From contig NZ_CYUD01000009.1 in assembly GCF_001458295.1 (NCBI RefSeq), forward strand, positions 1-64,000: a stretch of 64,000 nucleotides of DNA. The letters are read 5' to 3'. This stretch comes from Ruegeria denitrificans (lineage in GTDB: Bacteria; Pseudomonadota; Alphaproteobacteria; Rhodobacterales; Rhodobacteraceae). The number at the start of each line of letters is the position of its first letter. The stretch's first letter is position 1. The notes beneath the pieces are model-generated. The model saw only the letters and a program-made list of their open reading frames with translations, was not told where the DNA came from and ran no database searches. Shown here in pieces: positions 39,027 through 47,896 of the stretch. The position numbers and the translations under genes were made by a program.

Positions 39027-39497
39027 CTAGTGCATGCAGCAGAAAGCGCCGTGCTTAACGTCTTTCATCATCATGTCGAAATCCTTGCCGCGCATCTCAA
39101 TCAAAGTTTGGTGGTCCCCCGCTTCGAACCAAACCCTGTCGAGTCCAGTGAGACTGTTGTCCACAACGGTCGGCAGATCATAAGCATCACCCACAGGTGG
39201 TATCGCGCCGAGCGCGCAATCATCAAACAATTCGCGCATTTCGGATTCAGGGGCTAAACCAAGACGGCGATCCATCATCGATTGCAGAGCGCTGAGGTCG
39301 ACTTGATGGTTGCTGGGCAGAACTGCGAGAAGCGGACCCTCCTCCATGTGTATTACAACGGATTTTGCAAGGTGATCGCCGGGAACATGTGCCGCTTCAG
39401 CACATTCGCTTGCAGTGGCGGCATAGGGATGCGGGACAGTGTCAAAAGGAATCCCTTGGCTGTCGAGATGGTGCATTAGGCGAGATGCAATAGTCAT
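39027..39497 (-). CDS. YbaK/EbsC family aminoacyl-tRNA deacylase-like protein
   Basis: A 156-residue protein of the YbaK/ProX/EbsC family, started at ATG 39497, which has ggagggcacc directly upstream; two ATGs further up lack it. The segment HLAKSVVIHMEEGPLLAVLPSNHQVD carries the conserved catalytic lysine, and the rest keeps the family's mixed beta fold (ALGAIPPVGDAYDLPTVVD). Relatives remove wrongly attached amino acids from tRNA. It has its own terminator at 38975-39001 and is the first leftward gene in the interval between rpsO and pnp. Confidence 0.85.
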   Translation of the reverse strand: MTIASRLMHHLDSQGIPFDTVPHPYAATASECAEAAHVPGDHLAKSVVIHMEEGPLLAVLPSNHQVDLSALQSMMDRRLGLAPESEMRELFDDCALGAIPPVGDAYDLPTVVDNSLTGLDRVWFEAGDHQTLIEMRGKDFDMMMKDVKHGAFCCMH

Positions 39498-39844
39498 GGT
39501 GCCCTCCATATCATAGAAGGCGTCCCGGACGCGGAGCGTGTCACGGTGCGCACCCAGGGCGCAATTTGGTGTATGAGTTCCTATTGTGCGCCCAATGAGC
39601 GGATCGGGCAAGGGGGGCGGGATCGCTGCCTACCTTTGCTGCCTAAGTCTCTGAAAAGACATTTCATAGCATAGACAGAAAGTTCGGTAACTTACCCAAG
39701 GTTCCGCACCAATAAGACAGCAACCAGCTCCATGTAATCGCGGTGCACGAGCAATTCTGCAATGCCAGCAATGTGCTCAACGCTAACCCAGCACGAAAAA
39801 CGCCCGCCGACGGGCGGACGTTTCAATCATTTACTGCAAATATT
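39498..39844. other. Gap between the BCCT transporter and YbaK genes
   Basis: 347 bases without a gene, containing the YbaK leader on the minus strand and the BCCT terminator (39796-39816). Small hairpins such as AAGTTCGGTAACTT occur, but nothing I can assign. No tRNA-like structure was recognised. Confidence 0.4.
39796..39816 (-). terminator. Intrinsic terminator of the BCCT transporter gene
   Basis: CGCCCG (39801-39806), loop, CGGGCG (39811-39816). On the minus strand the stem is followed by five T, 29 bases beyond the transporter stop codon. Confidence 0.78.
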
Positions 39845-41446
39845 CTACATCTTCGCTTTCTCTGATTTCAGCGCCAGCCACAAGCAGTAGCACATGATCA
39901 GAACCACCAGTGTGAAGGGGATGCCGGTTGATACCGCCGCGCCTTGCAGGGCGGCGAGGCCACCTCCGAGCAGCAGTGCGATGGCGACCAGACCTTCGAG
40001 CGTGCACCAGAACACGCGCTGGATGACCGGGGCGTCCATCTTGCCGCCTGCAGTGATCGTGTCGATCACCAGCGAGCCCGAGTCCGACGAGGTAACAAAG
40101 AACACCACGATCAGGATCAGGGCGATGGGGGCCACGATACCATAAAGTGGCAGCTCTTTCAGGAAGCCAAACAACGCACCTTCGGGGGCGTAGCTGTCGA
40201 TCACCGTAGCGCGGACGCCTTCTGCTCCGCCTGCGTTCAGCATGTCGATGGCGGCTCCGCCAAAGGTCGACATCCAAAGGGCACAAACCGCCGTCGGTGC
40301 CAAAAGCGCACAGATGACGAATTCACGCACCGTTCGACCCTTGGAGATGCGGGCGATGAACATACCCACGAAAGGCGACCATGCAATCCACCAGGCCCAG
40401 TAGAAGGTGGTCCAGCCATGGAAGTAACTGGTATCTTCGCGCCCGAACGGGTTGGACAGCGCTGGCAGGTGCAGCACATAATCCGTCATCACGTTGAAAT
40501 ACCGAGAGATGGCAGTGCCAACTCCGGTGACAACGATCACGAAAATGAACAGCCCTACGGCCATGATCATGTTGATCTCACTCAGCCGTTTGACGCCTGC
40601 ATCCATACCCATCAGAACCGAGCCCAGTGCGATCATGGTGATGCCGATGATCAGCAGGACAACAACGGTCGGGCTGGATTCGATGCCGAACACCTCGTAC
40701 AGCCCCGCCGCAACCTGCTGCGCACCAAGACCCAGCGAAGTGGTCAGGCCGAACAGGGTGGCAAAGACGGCCAGCGTATCGATGAAATGTCCCCACCAAC
40801 CCCAGACACGTTCGCCCAGGATCGGGTAGAATGCCGACCGCAGAGTCAGCGGCAGTCCAAGGTTATAGCTGAAGATCGCAAGGCTGAGGCCGACAGCGGC
40901 ATAAACCGCCCAGCCCTCAAGCCCCCAGTGGTGGATGGTGCCGACGATACCGGCATATTCATTGCCCGGCACTGCGATATCAATGCCTAGCGGCACGGCG
41001 TTACCGTCTTCGGCAAAGTTGTAATAGACCGGCTCCATCACGCCAAAGAACAGCAGGCCGATGCCGATCCCGGCGGCGAACATCATCGCGATCCAACCAG
41101 CATAGGAATAGTCGGGCTTGGCGTCTTTGCCGCCAATCCGGACCTTGCCGACGGGCAGGATGATCAGCACCAGGCAGAACAGGGTGATCGCGTCCACGGA
41201 CAGAACCAAGAACCAATCAAATGTACTGGTCAGCCAGGGGCGTAGCCAACCAAAGAACGTGGCTGCGGCCTCTTGGTTTGCCAATGCGATCAGAACAAAG
41301 GCAAAGATCAGGATACTTGAGATCAAAAAGACCGGGTTGTGGATATCCAGACCAAAGGGCCGGACGTTATCCTGCCCAAGCTCATATTCGGTCTCGAAAT
41401 CATAGATCCGCGGATCCGGATCCAGCATTTTCTTGGTTTGAGACAT
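39845..41446 (-). CDS. BCCT family betaine/choline/carnitine-type transporter
   Basis: A 533-residue membrane protein of the betaine-choline-carnitine transporter family with about twelve helices. The aromatic-rich substrate region is clear: FYWAWWIAWSPFVGMFIARISKGRTVREF, and WGLEGWAVYAAVGLSLAIFSYN marks an earlier helix. These carriers use Na+ or H+ to import quaternary amines or DMSP, for osmoprotection or as food. ATG 41446 follows gaggggaaa-like gagggaaag. It stands alone between rpsO and pnp. Specificity cannot be read from sequence, but glycine betaine, choline or DMSP fit a marine organism. Confidence 0.92.
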   Translation of the reverse strand: MSQTKKMLDPDPRIYDFETEYELGQDNVRPFGLDIHNPVFLISSILIFAFVLIALANQEAAATFFGWLRPWLTSTFDWFLVLSVDAITLFCLVLIILPVGKVRIGGKDAKPDYSYAGWIAMMFAAGIGIGLLFFGVMEPVYYNFAEDGNAVPLGIDIAVPGNEYAGIVGTIHHWGLEGWAVYAAVGLSLAIFSYNLGLPLTLRSAFYPILGERVWGWWGHFIDTLAVFATLFGLTTSLGLGAQQVAAGLYEVFGIESSPTVVVLLIIGITMIALGSVLMGMDAGVKRLSEINMIMAVGLFIFVIVVTGVGTAISRYFNVMTDYVLHLPALSNPFGREDTSYFHGWTTFYWAWWIAWSPFVGMFIARISKGRTVREFVICALLAPTAVCALWMSTFGGAAIDMLNAGGAEGVRATVIDSYAPEGALFGFLKELPLYGIVAPIALILIVVFFVTSSDSGSLVIDTITAGGKMDAPVIQRVFWCTLEGLVAIALLLGGGLAALQGAAVSTGIPFTLVVLIMCYCLWLALKSEKAKM

Positions 41447-41884
41447 TCGACTTTCCCTCAGTTTGCTGCGTGCAAACGCCAAGGTCTTCGGCCGACTGAC
41501 GGATATGAGTATGTAACCCCCTTGGCGCGCTTCCGTCTTTTCAACCGCGGGTTCAGTGTTAACATCCTATACCGGCATCGAAATTTCACAAAACCCATTC
41601 ATTATTCAGAATGTTAGCGCTTAATTGTGGACGAGGAACTGCGGCATTCGAAGTCACTGCAAACTACAGCGCCTATCAAAACAAGGGGTGACTTTTTTGA
41701 CCGCCGCCTATCGTGCCAGCGTCGCGTTGGCCTTTATCTCGAAAATCCGCCTCATGTGCGTCGACGCGCCTCTTTCAAAAGAGTTCTCAAGGGGCTAATC
41801 GTTCCTCAAAAAATCTAGATTTAGGCATTCCAACCAGTCGCCCCGAATAACTCCACCCAATATTTAGCCCTATTGAGAACTTTT
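41447..41884. other. Intergenic region between BCCT transporter and lipoprotein genes
   Basis: 438 bases without a supported gene. The sequence appears more A+T-rich than the surroundings and must contain divergent promoters for the transporter and the lipoprotein. I see no RNA gene or clear operator; a frame at 41627-41818 starts with a GTG and has no family resemblance. Confidence 0.45.
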
Positions 41885-42439
41885 ATGCGTGTCCTGCTCT
41901 ATTTAGCGATGATGCTACTAACAGCCTGCACCGCTGATTTGCTTTCGCCCGCAGCACTATCGTCCAAAGTCGCTCAGGCTTCGACTTCAGAATTGTGCGC
42001 TGCCTATTTTCAACCCCGCACTACGTCCCGTGGTAAACTCATGATTGAAGCGGAACTGGCGGGACGCAGGGTGAACCAATGTGTTCTGGGCAACTACGGT
42101 CACCACAGCCTGTCGACCTTAGGAGAGACTGTATATGCCAGGCCTACTACAACCGATTTGATGACAGGTCTGGATAGCTATGATTGTAGTGACTTTCCAA
42201 ACGGTGCAGCAGCCCAGAAGTTTTTTCTAGCCTCTGGGGGGCCGATCACTGACCCTCGTAACCTTGATGGCGATGGCGACGGCCTAGCCTGCGAGTGGCG
42301 CGCGCAGATCCTAAAGATGTCTACGTATCGTCGACCTGCGCCAGCCGTCAGGCGATCCTATTCTAACTGTTATACAGGCCCGCGCGGCGGAACCTATACG
42401 ATCACAGCAACCGGCAACAAGAACTACGGCGGCTGCTAA
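41885..42439 (+). CDS. Excalibur calcium-binding domain lipoprotein
   Basis: A 184-residue lipoprotein: the signal peptide has the lipobox LTAC (MRVLLYLAMMLLTACTAD). The middle (about 100-140) is an excalibur domain, YDCSDFPNGAAAQKFF followed by NLDGDGDGLACEW, with its calcium loop and two Cys. The C-terminal tail CYTGPRGGTYTITATGNKNYGGC is a further short Cys-bearing motif found in secreted nuclease-like proteins. Start ATG 41885; the frame begins at a TTG 12 bases earlier. Composition is more A+T-rich than the flanking rpsO and pnp, suggesting acquisition. Confidence 0.82.
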   Translation: MRVLLYLAMMLLTACTADLLSPAALSSKVAQASTSELCAAYFQPRTTSRGKLMIEAELAGRRVNQCVLGNYGHHSLSTLGETVYARPTTTDLMTGLDSYDCSDFPNGAAAQKFFLASGGPITDPRNLDGDGDGLACEWRAQILKMSTYRRPAPAVRRSYSNCYTGPRGGTYTITATGNKNYGGC

Positions 42440-42555
42440 GCCGCGCGTTTCCCGCAGCCTTATCCCTTCCCTTTGGTCGCGATCTCATGTATGCGCGCGA
42501 TATCTGAGACGTTGTGCCCTGACCCCGGCACTCAGACGAAAACAAAAATGGGGTC

Positions 42556-42610
42556 GGCGGCAATGGGGCCGCCATGCAAACGGGAGACCCGGAGGGCCGG
42601 GAGTGCTCCC
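42556..42610 (+). promoter_or_regulatory. Structured 5' leader of pnp
   Basis: Two stems lie just before pnp: GGCGGC (42556-42561) with GCCGCC (42568-42573), and a compound hairpin of outer GGGAG (42582-42586)/CTCCC (42606-42610) enclosing CCCGG-AGGG-CCGGG (42588-42601). In E. coli a leader hairpin cut by RNase III mediates PNPase autoregulation; a similar role is plausible but not shown. Confidence 0.5.
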
Positions 42611-42625
42611 ATCTAGGATACGCAT

Positions 42626-44776
42626 ATGTTTGATGTAACAAAGAAATCGATTCAGTGGGGCGAAGAAACGCTGACACTGGAAACTGGCAAGGTTGCCCGT
42701 CAGGCCGACGGCAGTGTGATTGCCACGCTGGGCGAAACCAGCGTCATGGCAAACGTGACCTTTGCCCGCGCTCAAAAACCCGGTCAGGACTTTTTCCCGC
42801 TGACCGTACACTATCAGGAAAAATACTATGCCGCCGGTAAGGTTCCGGGTGGCTTCTTCAAGCGCGAAGCGCGCCCGACCGAAAAAGAGACGCTGACCGC
42901 GCGTCTGATCGACCGTCCGATCCGCCCGCTGTTCGTTGACGGCTTCAAGAACGAAGTTCTGGTGATGTGCACCGTACTGTCCCACGATCTGGTCAACGAC
43001 CCCGACATCGTTGCGATGATCGCCGCCTCTGCTGCGCTGACCATTTCCGGCGCGCCGTTCATGGGCCCGATCGCCGGTGCCCGTGTTGGTTTTGAGGATG
43101 GCGAGTACATCCTGAACCCGACCGTCGACGACATGCAGGACCTGCGCCTGAACCCTGAACAGCGTCTGGACCTGGTTGTTGCCGGTACCAAAGACGCCGT
43201 GATGATGGTGGAATCGGAAGCATACGAGCTGTCCGAGGCGGAAATGCTGGGCGCGGTGAACTTTGCGCATGAGCAGATTCAGCCGGTCATCGACCTGATC
43301 ATCTCGCTGGCCGAAGAAGCCGCGAAAGAACCGTTCGATTTCCAGGCGCCTGATTATTCCGAACTGTCCGCTGCTGTCGCCGCCGCCGGTGAAGAGCAGA
43401 TGCGCGCCGCCTTCGCGATCACCGACAAGCAGGAGCGCACCGCCGCTGTTGCCGCTGCCCGTGAAGCGATCAAGGAAGCACTGACCGAAGAGCAGCTGGA
43501 AGACGGCAACCTGGGTTCCGCGATGAAGAAGCTGGAAGCTGGCATTCTGCGCGGCGACGTCGTCAAAGGCGGCAAGCGGATCGACGGTCGTTCGACCACC
43601 GATATCCGCTCGATCGTTGCAGAAACCTCGATGCTGCCGCGTACACACGGTTCCGCCCTGTTCACCCGCGGTGAAACACAGGCGCTGGCCGTGACCACGC
43701 TGGGCACCGGAGACGACGAACAGTTCATCGACGCGCTGCATGGCAACTTCAAATCGAACTTCCTGCTGCACTATAACTTCCCTCCTTATTCGGTTGGTGA
43801 AGTTGGCCGCGTTGGTGGCCCCGGCCGTCGTGAGATCGGCCACGGCAAGCTGGCATGGCGCGCCCTGCAGGCGGTTCTGCCTGCGGCGACCGACTTCCCC
43901 TACACGATCCGCATCGTGTCGGAGATCACTGAATCCAACGGCTCCAGCTCAATGGCGTCGGTCTGCGGCGGTTCGCTGTCGATGATGGATGCAGGTGTTC
44001 CGCTGAAAGCACCGGTTGCCGGTGTGGCCATGGGTTTGATCCTGGAAGATGACGGCGATTATGCCATCCTGTCGGACATTCTGGGTGACGAAGATCACCT
44101 AGGCGACATGGACTTCAAAGTGGCCGGTACCGAAAACGGCATCACCTCGCTGCAGATGGACATCAAGGTCGCAGGCATCACGCCTGAGATCATGGAGAAA
44201 GCCCTGGCACAAGCCAAGGACGGCCGGATGCACATCCTGGGTGAAATGGGCAAAGCCCTGTCCGAGACCAACGAGTTCTCGGTCCACGCCCCGCGCATCG
44301 AGACCATGAACATCCCAACCGACAAGATCCGTGAAGTGATCGGCTCGGGCGGTAAGGTCATCCGCGAGATCGTGGAAACCTCGGGCGCCAAGGTCGACAT
44401 CAACGACGATGGTGTGATCAAGATCGCCTCGCCCGACGGTGAATCGATCAAGAAGGCCTATGAGATGATCCACTCGATCGTCGCCGAGCCGGAAGAAGGT
44501 CAGGTCTACACCGGTAAAGTGGTCAAGATCGTCGACTTCGGCGCCTTCGTGAACTTCTTTGGCAAGCGCGACGGTCTGGTCCACGTGTCCCAGATCGAAA
44601 ACCGCCGCCTGAACCATCCGTCGGATGTTCTGAAGGAAGGTCAGGAAGTAAAGGTCAAGCTGCTGGGCTTTGACGATCGCGGCAAGGTACGCCTGTCGAT
44701 GAAAGTGGTCGATCAAGAAACCGGCGAAGAGATCGTTCCCGAGAAGAAAGAAAAGAAAGAGGAAAGCGCAGAGTAA
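42626..44776 (+). CDS. pnp: Polyribonucleotide nucleotidyltransferase (PNPase)
   Basis: A 716-residue PNPase, a phosphorolytic 3' to 5' exoribonuclease and degradosome partner. Two RNase PH-like domains ([17 protein letters not shown] at the start; [19 protein letters not shown] near 345-363), a helical linker, then KH ([20 protein letters not shown]) and S1 ([20 protein letters not shown]) domains. The C-terminus is Lys/Glu-rich. It is separated from rpsO by three other genes, two of them leftward. A strong terminator follows at 44801. Confidence 0.98.
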   Translation: MFDVTKKSIQWGEETLTLETGKVARQADGSVIATLGETSVMANVTFARAQKPGQDFFPLTVHYQEKYYAAGKVPGGFFKREARPTEKETLTARLIDRPIRPLFVDGFKNEVLVMCTVLSHDLVNDPDIVAMIAASAALTISGAPFMGPIAGARVGFEDGEYILNPTVDDMQDLRLNPEQRLDLVVAGTKDAVMMVESEAYELSEAEMLGAVNFAHEQIQPVIDLIISLAEEAAKEPFDFQAPDYSELSAAVAAAGEEQMRAAFAITDKQERTAAVAAAREAIKEALTEEQLEDGNLGSAMKKLEAGILRGDVVKGGKRIDGRSTTDIRSIVAETSMLPRTHGSALFTRGETQALAVTTLGTGDDEQFIDALHGNFKSNFLLHYNFPPYSVGEVGRVGGPGRREIGHGKLAWRALQAVLPAATDFPYTIRIVSEITESNGSSSMASVCGGSLSMMDAGVPLKAPVAGVAMGLILEDDGDYAILSDILGDEDHLGDMDFKVAGTENGITSLQMDIKVAGITPEIMEKALAQAKDGRMHILGEMGKALSETNEFSVHAPRIETMNIPTDKIREVIGSGGKVIREIVETSGAKVDINDDGVIKIASPDGESIKKAYEMIHSIVAEPEEGQVYTGKVVKIVDFGAFVNFFGKRDGLVHVSQIENRRLNHPSDVLKEGQEVKVKLLGFDDRGKVRLSMKVVDQETGEEIVPEKKEKKEESAE

Positions 44777-44800
44777 TCTGCCCTTCTCTTTCAAAACAGG

Positions 44801-44831
44801 AAAGACCCCGATTTCAGTCGGGGTCTTTTTT
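44801..44831 (+). terminator. Intrinsic terminator of pnp
   Basis: AAAGACCCCGA, six-base loop, TCGGGGTCTTT, followed by more T, 25 bases after the pnp stop. Confidence 0.92.
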
Positions 44832-44900
44832 ATTTGGACTGCTATTGAAACGCCTCCGAACCAAGCCGACAGTCAAAGAGGTGTTCTGTGAGGAAATACA

Positions 44901-45239
44901 ATGATCCTGGAAATTCGTCACTACACGCTGAAACCCGGTCTCCGAGAAGAGTTTATTGCGTTCTTCGAAAAGCATAACCGCTCTGCTCTGCGCGAAGCAG
45001 GCATGCTTGTTTTCGGGCCACTGAGGGATCTGGAGGATGCCAACAAAGTACACTGGATGCGCGCCTTTCCCTCTCTGGAAGCACGAGAGCGGATAAAGAA
45101 TGATTTCTACGAAGGGCCAGTCTGGCACGAGCAGATTGAGCCCATCGCAATGTCAATGATTGCCCATTACGATGCAGAGCTGACCGAGACAACCAATGGG
45201 TTTGAGACCTTCAAAGGTGCTCGGACACTTGACATGTAG
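44901..45239 (+). CDS. NIPSNAP family protein
   Basis: A 112-residue protein of the NIPSNAP family: MILEIRHYTLKPGLREEF at the start and VHWMRAFPSLEARERIKNDFYEGPVW in the middle fit the ferredoxin-like alpha+beta barrel of this group. No catalytic residue is known. It lies after the pnp terminator as a single gene, convergent with the DUF1326 gene. Role unknown; bacterial members occur in varied metabolic contexts. Confidence 0.83.
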   Translation: MILEIRHYTLKPGLREEFIAFFEKHNRSALREAGMLVFGPLRDLEDANKVHWMRAFPSLEARERIKNDFYEGPVWHEQIEPIAMSMIAHYDAELTETTNGFETFKGARTLDM

Positions 45240-45292
45240 TGGGAAACCGCGCCGCAGTTCGTATTTTGGACAAATGCAGTGCAGTCCGAAAT

Positions 45293-45928
45293 TCAGTGCG
45301 CTATCCCCGTTGGCCCGTGCTTCATGACATGCCATTGGCCATAACTGTCGTTCAGGTCCAGTGTGATCGCCGCATCTGCCTTGGTCGATGCGCTGCCGAT
45401 CTCAGCCAACGTAAACTCGATACCGCCGGGGATGTCGATCCTCACGCGATGCGGACCACCGCCATGTGGTGCCTGAATCGGCTCACCAGTCGATTGTAGC
45501 ACGTCCCCGATGGTGACCTGGGCTGTACGCCCCTCCATGTCCATCTCAAATTCAATCGGCACATACAGAGTCTCGTGAACGTTATCGCACATCGTACGGA
45601 AAACGTGCCAATGGGTCGCCATTTCCTCGGTCTCTTCACCATGAAAGACTTTTTCCAATGCGGCGCGTTGCGCGCCCGAGGCGATTGGGTCGATGATCAC
45701 CTGCATCTCGCCGCCGCCCTCAAATATCGGACCCGGCCAGGCATAGATCAGAGCGGCCTTCGTACCACTTAGATCGATCTCGCCAAAATATCCCTTTGTA
45801 ATCTCCAACACCTCGAACCCGCGGCAATGCCCATGGGTCGGCAATTCCTCGAACTGGCAGGGGCATGCATACCCGCAATTGCAGTTCCCAAAAGCATCCC
45901 CTTCAACATACCAATCTGTAAATGCCAT
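45293..45928 (-). CDS. DUF1326 domain protein
   Basis: A 211-residue protein of the DUF1326 family. Near the N-terminus it has the cysteine-rich signature GNCNCGYACPCQFEELPTHGHCRGF, with five Cys and two His, which could bind a metal or a cofactor. The family is often found with a DUF2182 metal-associated membrane protein, which is absent here. The function is not known. It is convergent with the NIPSNAP gene and divergent from the PepSY gene, with an ATG preceded by aggagaa. Confidence 0.85.
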   Translation of the reverse strand: MAFTDWYVEGDAFGNCNCGYACPCQFEELPTHGHCRGFEVLEITKGYFGEIDLSGTKAALIYAWPGPIFEGGGEMQVIIDPIASGAQRAALEKVFHGEETEEMATHWHVFRTMCDNVHETLYVPIEFEMDMEGRTAQVTIGDVLQSTGEPIQAPHGGGPHRVRIDIPGGIEFTLAEIGSASTKADAAITLDLNDSYGQWHVMKHGPTGIAH

Positions 45929-46167
45929 CGTCTTCTCCTGTTCAAAACAGTCTGAAATCCCGACGTCGCTGGTTAAATGCCTGTTGATTTACCCCTGCGA
46001 CAGCCTAACACACATCGCCCATATTCAGAACCTTGTGCCGGAAATCGCCTTATGAGCGGCATAAACTTTGGTTCAATTTGCCCCGGTTCAACCAAAGACC
46101 AATCGCAGCGCAGCGCGCCGGGCCCCAGTTCGACCGTATCGCCACAACTCAAAAAAGGAGATGCGAA

Positions 46168-46440
46168 ATGGAAACCCTGAAACTGCTGACTCTGACCGGA
46201 TTGATCGCAACCGCACCAGTCCTTGCGCTTGCCAATGTCGGGCTGGGCGACAAACTGGGCACCACCGAGGCCGACATCCGCGCCACCCTTGAGGCGCAGG
46301 GATACCAGATCGAAGAGATCGAGTTCGAAGATGGAGAGATCGAGGTTGAACTTGTCAAGGATGGCGTGGAAACTGAACTGGTCCTGTCCGAGACGGATGG
46401 CGAGGTGACCGCCATCGAAATCGAAAAAGACGACGACTGA
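46168..46440 (+). CDS. Small exported PepSY-like protein
   Basis: A 90-residue secreted protein starting at ATG 46168 after aaaaggagatg. A signal peptide (METLKLLTLTGLIATAPVLALA) precedes a PepSY-like domain, GTTEADIRATLEAQGYQIEEIEFEDGEIEVELVKDG, and an acidic tail ending in EKDDD. PepSY domains often act as inhibitors or modulators of peptidases or sensors. It lies 23 bases upstream of a membrane-bound LuxR-type regulator, with which it is surely co-transcribed. Confidence 0.82.
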   Translation: METLKLLTLTGLIATAPVLALANVGLGDKLGTTEADIRATLEAQGYQIEEIEFEDGEIEVELVKDGVETELVLSETDGEVTAIEIEKDDD

Positions 46441-46463
46441 CCGCGCGATATCAAAGGAGCGCC

Positions 46464-46985
46464 ATGAAGATCTCTCAAACGTCTTTACTCTGGCTCCTTC
46501 TGGTGGTGCAGGCCCTCTGCGCCGCCTTTTTCATGACCGATGCGGCGCTGGACTGGACCGGCAAAGAAAGCGCGGGGTTCCGGCACCTGCACGCGTTCGA
46601 ACTCGTTCTGGCGCTTGCCCTTGTTGGCGGTCTGATCGCCACGATCGCCCTGATCCGTGCCCAGACCCGGCGGGTGCAGGGCATGCAGAGGCAATTGCAC
46701 GTGGCGCAAGGCGCCTTTGCTCAGATCATCGAAAGCCAGTTCGCTGAGTGGCAGCTCAGCAAAGCCGAGCGTGACGTTGCCCTGCTTTCAATCAAGGGCC
46801 TGTCCATCGCGGAAATCGCGGCACTGCGGCAAACCAAAGAGGGAACGATCAAAGCGCAAAGCGCGGCAGTCTATCGCAAGGCAGGGGTCTCGGGGCGGCT
46901 GCAGTTGCTCAGTTTCTTCGTCGATGAGTTACTGTCCGAACCGCTTATCAAAGACGTCTCCAACCGCTCAGACCCAGTGGCTTGA
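46464..46985 (+). CDS. Membrane-tethered LuxR-type HTH regulator
   Basis: A 173-residue protein with two transmembrane helices (about 8-28 and 46-66), a short coil (about 68-95, RRVQGMQRQLHVAQGAFAQI), then a GerE/LuxR-type helix-turn-helix (LSKAERDVALLSIKGLSIAEIAALRQTKEGTIKAQSAAVYRKAG). Typical LuxR regulators are soluble, so this one would act from the membrane or after release. The short periplasmic loop between the helices could sense an exported partner such as the PepSY protein encoded just upstream. A barrel protein gene follows on the same strand after 144 bases. Confidence 0.85.
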   Translation: MKISQTSLLWLLLVVQALCAAFFMTDAALDWTGKESAGFRHLHAFELVLALALVGGLIATIALIRAQTRRVQGMQRQLHVAQGAFAQIIESQFAEWQLSKAERDVALLSIKGLSIAEIAALRQTKEGTIKAQSAAVYRKAGVSGRLQLLSFFVDELLSEPLIKDVSNRSDPVA

Positions 46986-47129
46986 AATTGCGGCAATAGC
47001 ACATTCCCAGCGTCAGACCTATTCACTCACGTCCCCCTAAAAACCTGTGACTCAAGGTGAAGGCCCAAAACCTTCCTTTCCGGCCTGCATAGCCCACATG
47101 GGTGTCATGCAAACACCGGAACAAAGGAC

Positions 47130-47825
47130 ATGTTTATGTTTACGCGCCTCATACTTGCCTCGACTGTTCTGACGATCAGCGCATCGGCGCTGGCTGCGCA
47201 GAACTTGGCGGACGGCCTTTATATTCAGGGCTTCGCGGGCTACAGCCAATTGCAGGACACTGACTTTGGCGGCACGGTCAACGGCGTGCCCCAGTCCGTG
47301 GATACCGATTTCGACTCGGGTTTTGGGTTAGGTGTCGCCGTCGGTACCGAAATCCCGCGCTGGTCGAATGACCGGATCGGCACCAGGGTCGAGCTGGAAC
47401 TGTCCTACCGCGACAACGACGTGGACGGCGTCAACTTCTCGGGCAACGGACCGGGAAATGAGGGCAATACATCGGGCGACATCACGCAGACCTCGCTGTT
47501 TGGCAATGTACTGTTCGACATCAAGCAAAACAGCGCTTTCACACCCTATGTGGGCTTGGGTCTAGGCGTCACCTATTCCGATATCGATATCTCTTACGGG
47601 CCAGGCGTCCGGCTGGACGACAGTGAGACGAACTTTGCGGCCCAGGTCATTGCCGGCGTGGCCTATGAGGTCAACGAAACCACCGCATTGACCCTCGATA
47701 CCCGCTACTCTCGCGCCTTCGACGTCTCAACCAACCGCGTGGCACCCAACGGGGCCTCTACCGGCTCGGTCGAAGACGATATCGACACGTTCAGCGTCAA
47801 TGTCGGCCTGCGCTACGGTTTCTAA
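47130..47825 (+). CDS. Outer-membrane beta-barrel protein
   Basis: A 231-residue OmpA-like/porin family barrel: signal peptide MFMFTRLILASTVLTISASALAAQ, alternating beta strands (GLYIQGFAGYSQLQD; ELELSYRDNDVDGVNF; YVGLGLGVTYSDIDI) and a terminal FSVNVGLRYGF with the C-terminal Phe needed for barrel assembly. It probably has eight strands. No ligand can be named. It lies downstream of the PepSY/LuxR pair, which may regulate it (inference from position only). Confidence 0.86.
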   Translation: MFMFTRLILASTVLTISASALAAQNLADGLYIQGFAGYSQLQDTDFGGTVNGVPQSVDTDFDSGFGLGVAVGTEIPRWSNDRIGTRVELELSYRDNDVDGVNFSGNGPGNEGNTSGDITQTSLFGNVLFDIKQNSAFTPYVGLGLGVTYSDIDISYGPGVRLDDSETNFAAQVIAGVAYEVNETTALTLDTRYSRAFDVSTNRVAPNGASTGSVEDDIDTFSVNVGLRYGF

Positions 47826-47896
47826 ATTCAAACGGGGGCAGAGTTTCTATCCGGTTCCTCTTCCCCCGCATGGTCCCGTGTTCTATGCACGGGATC

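Noticed and set aside
39944-40990. Open frame of 348 codons opposite the BCCT transporter
   Set aside because: Full overlap with a well-supported gene, Gln/Arg/His-rich composition typical of antisense translation.
42485-43843. Open frame of 452 codons antisense to pnp
   Set aside because: It covers the most conserved part of PNPase and shows no domain or start site of its own.
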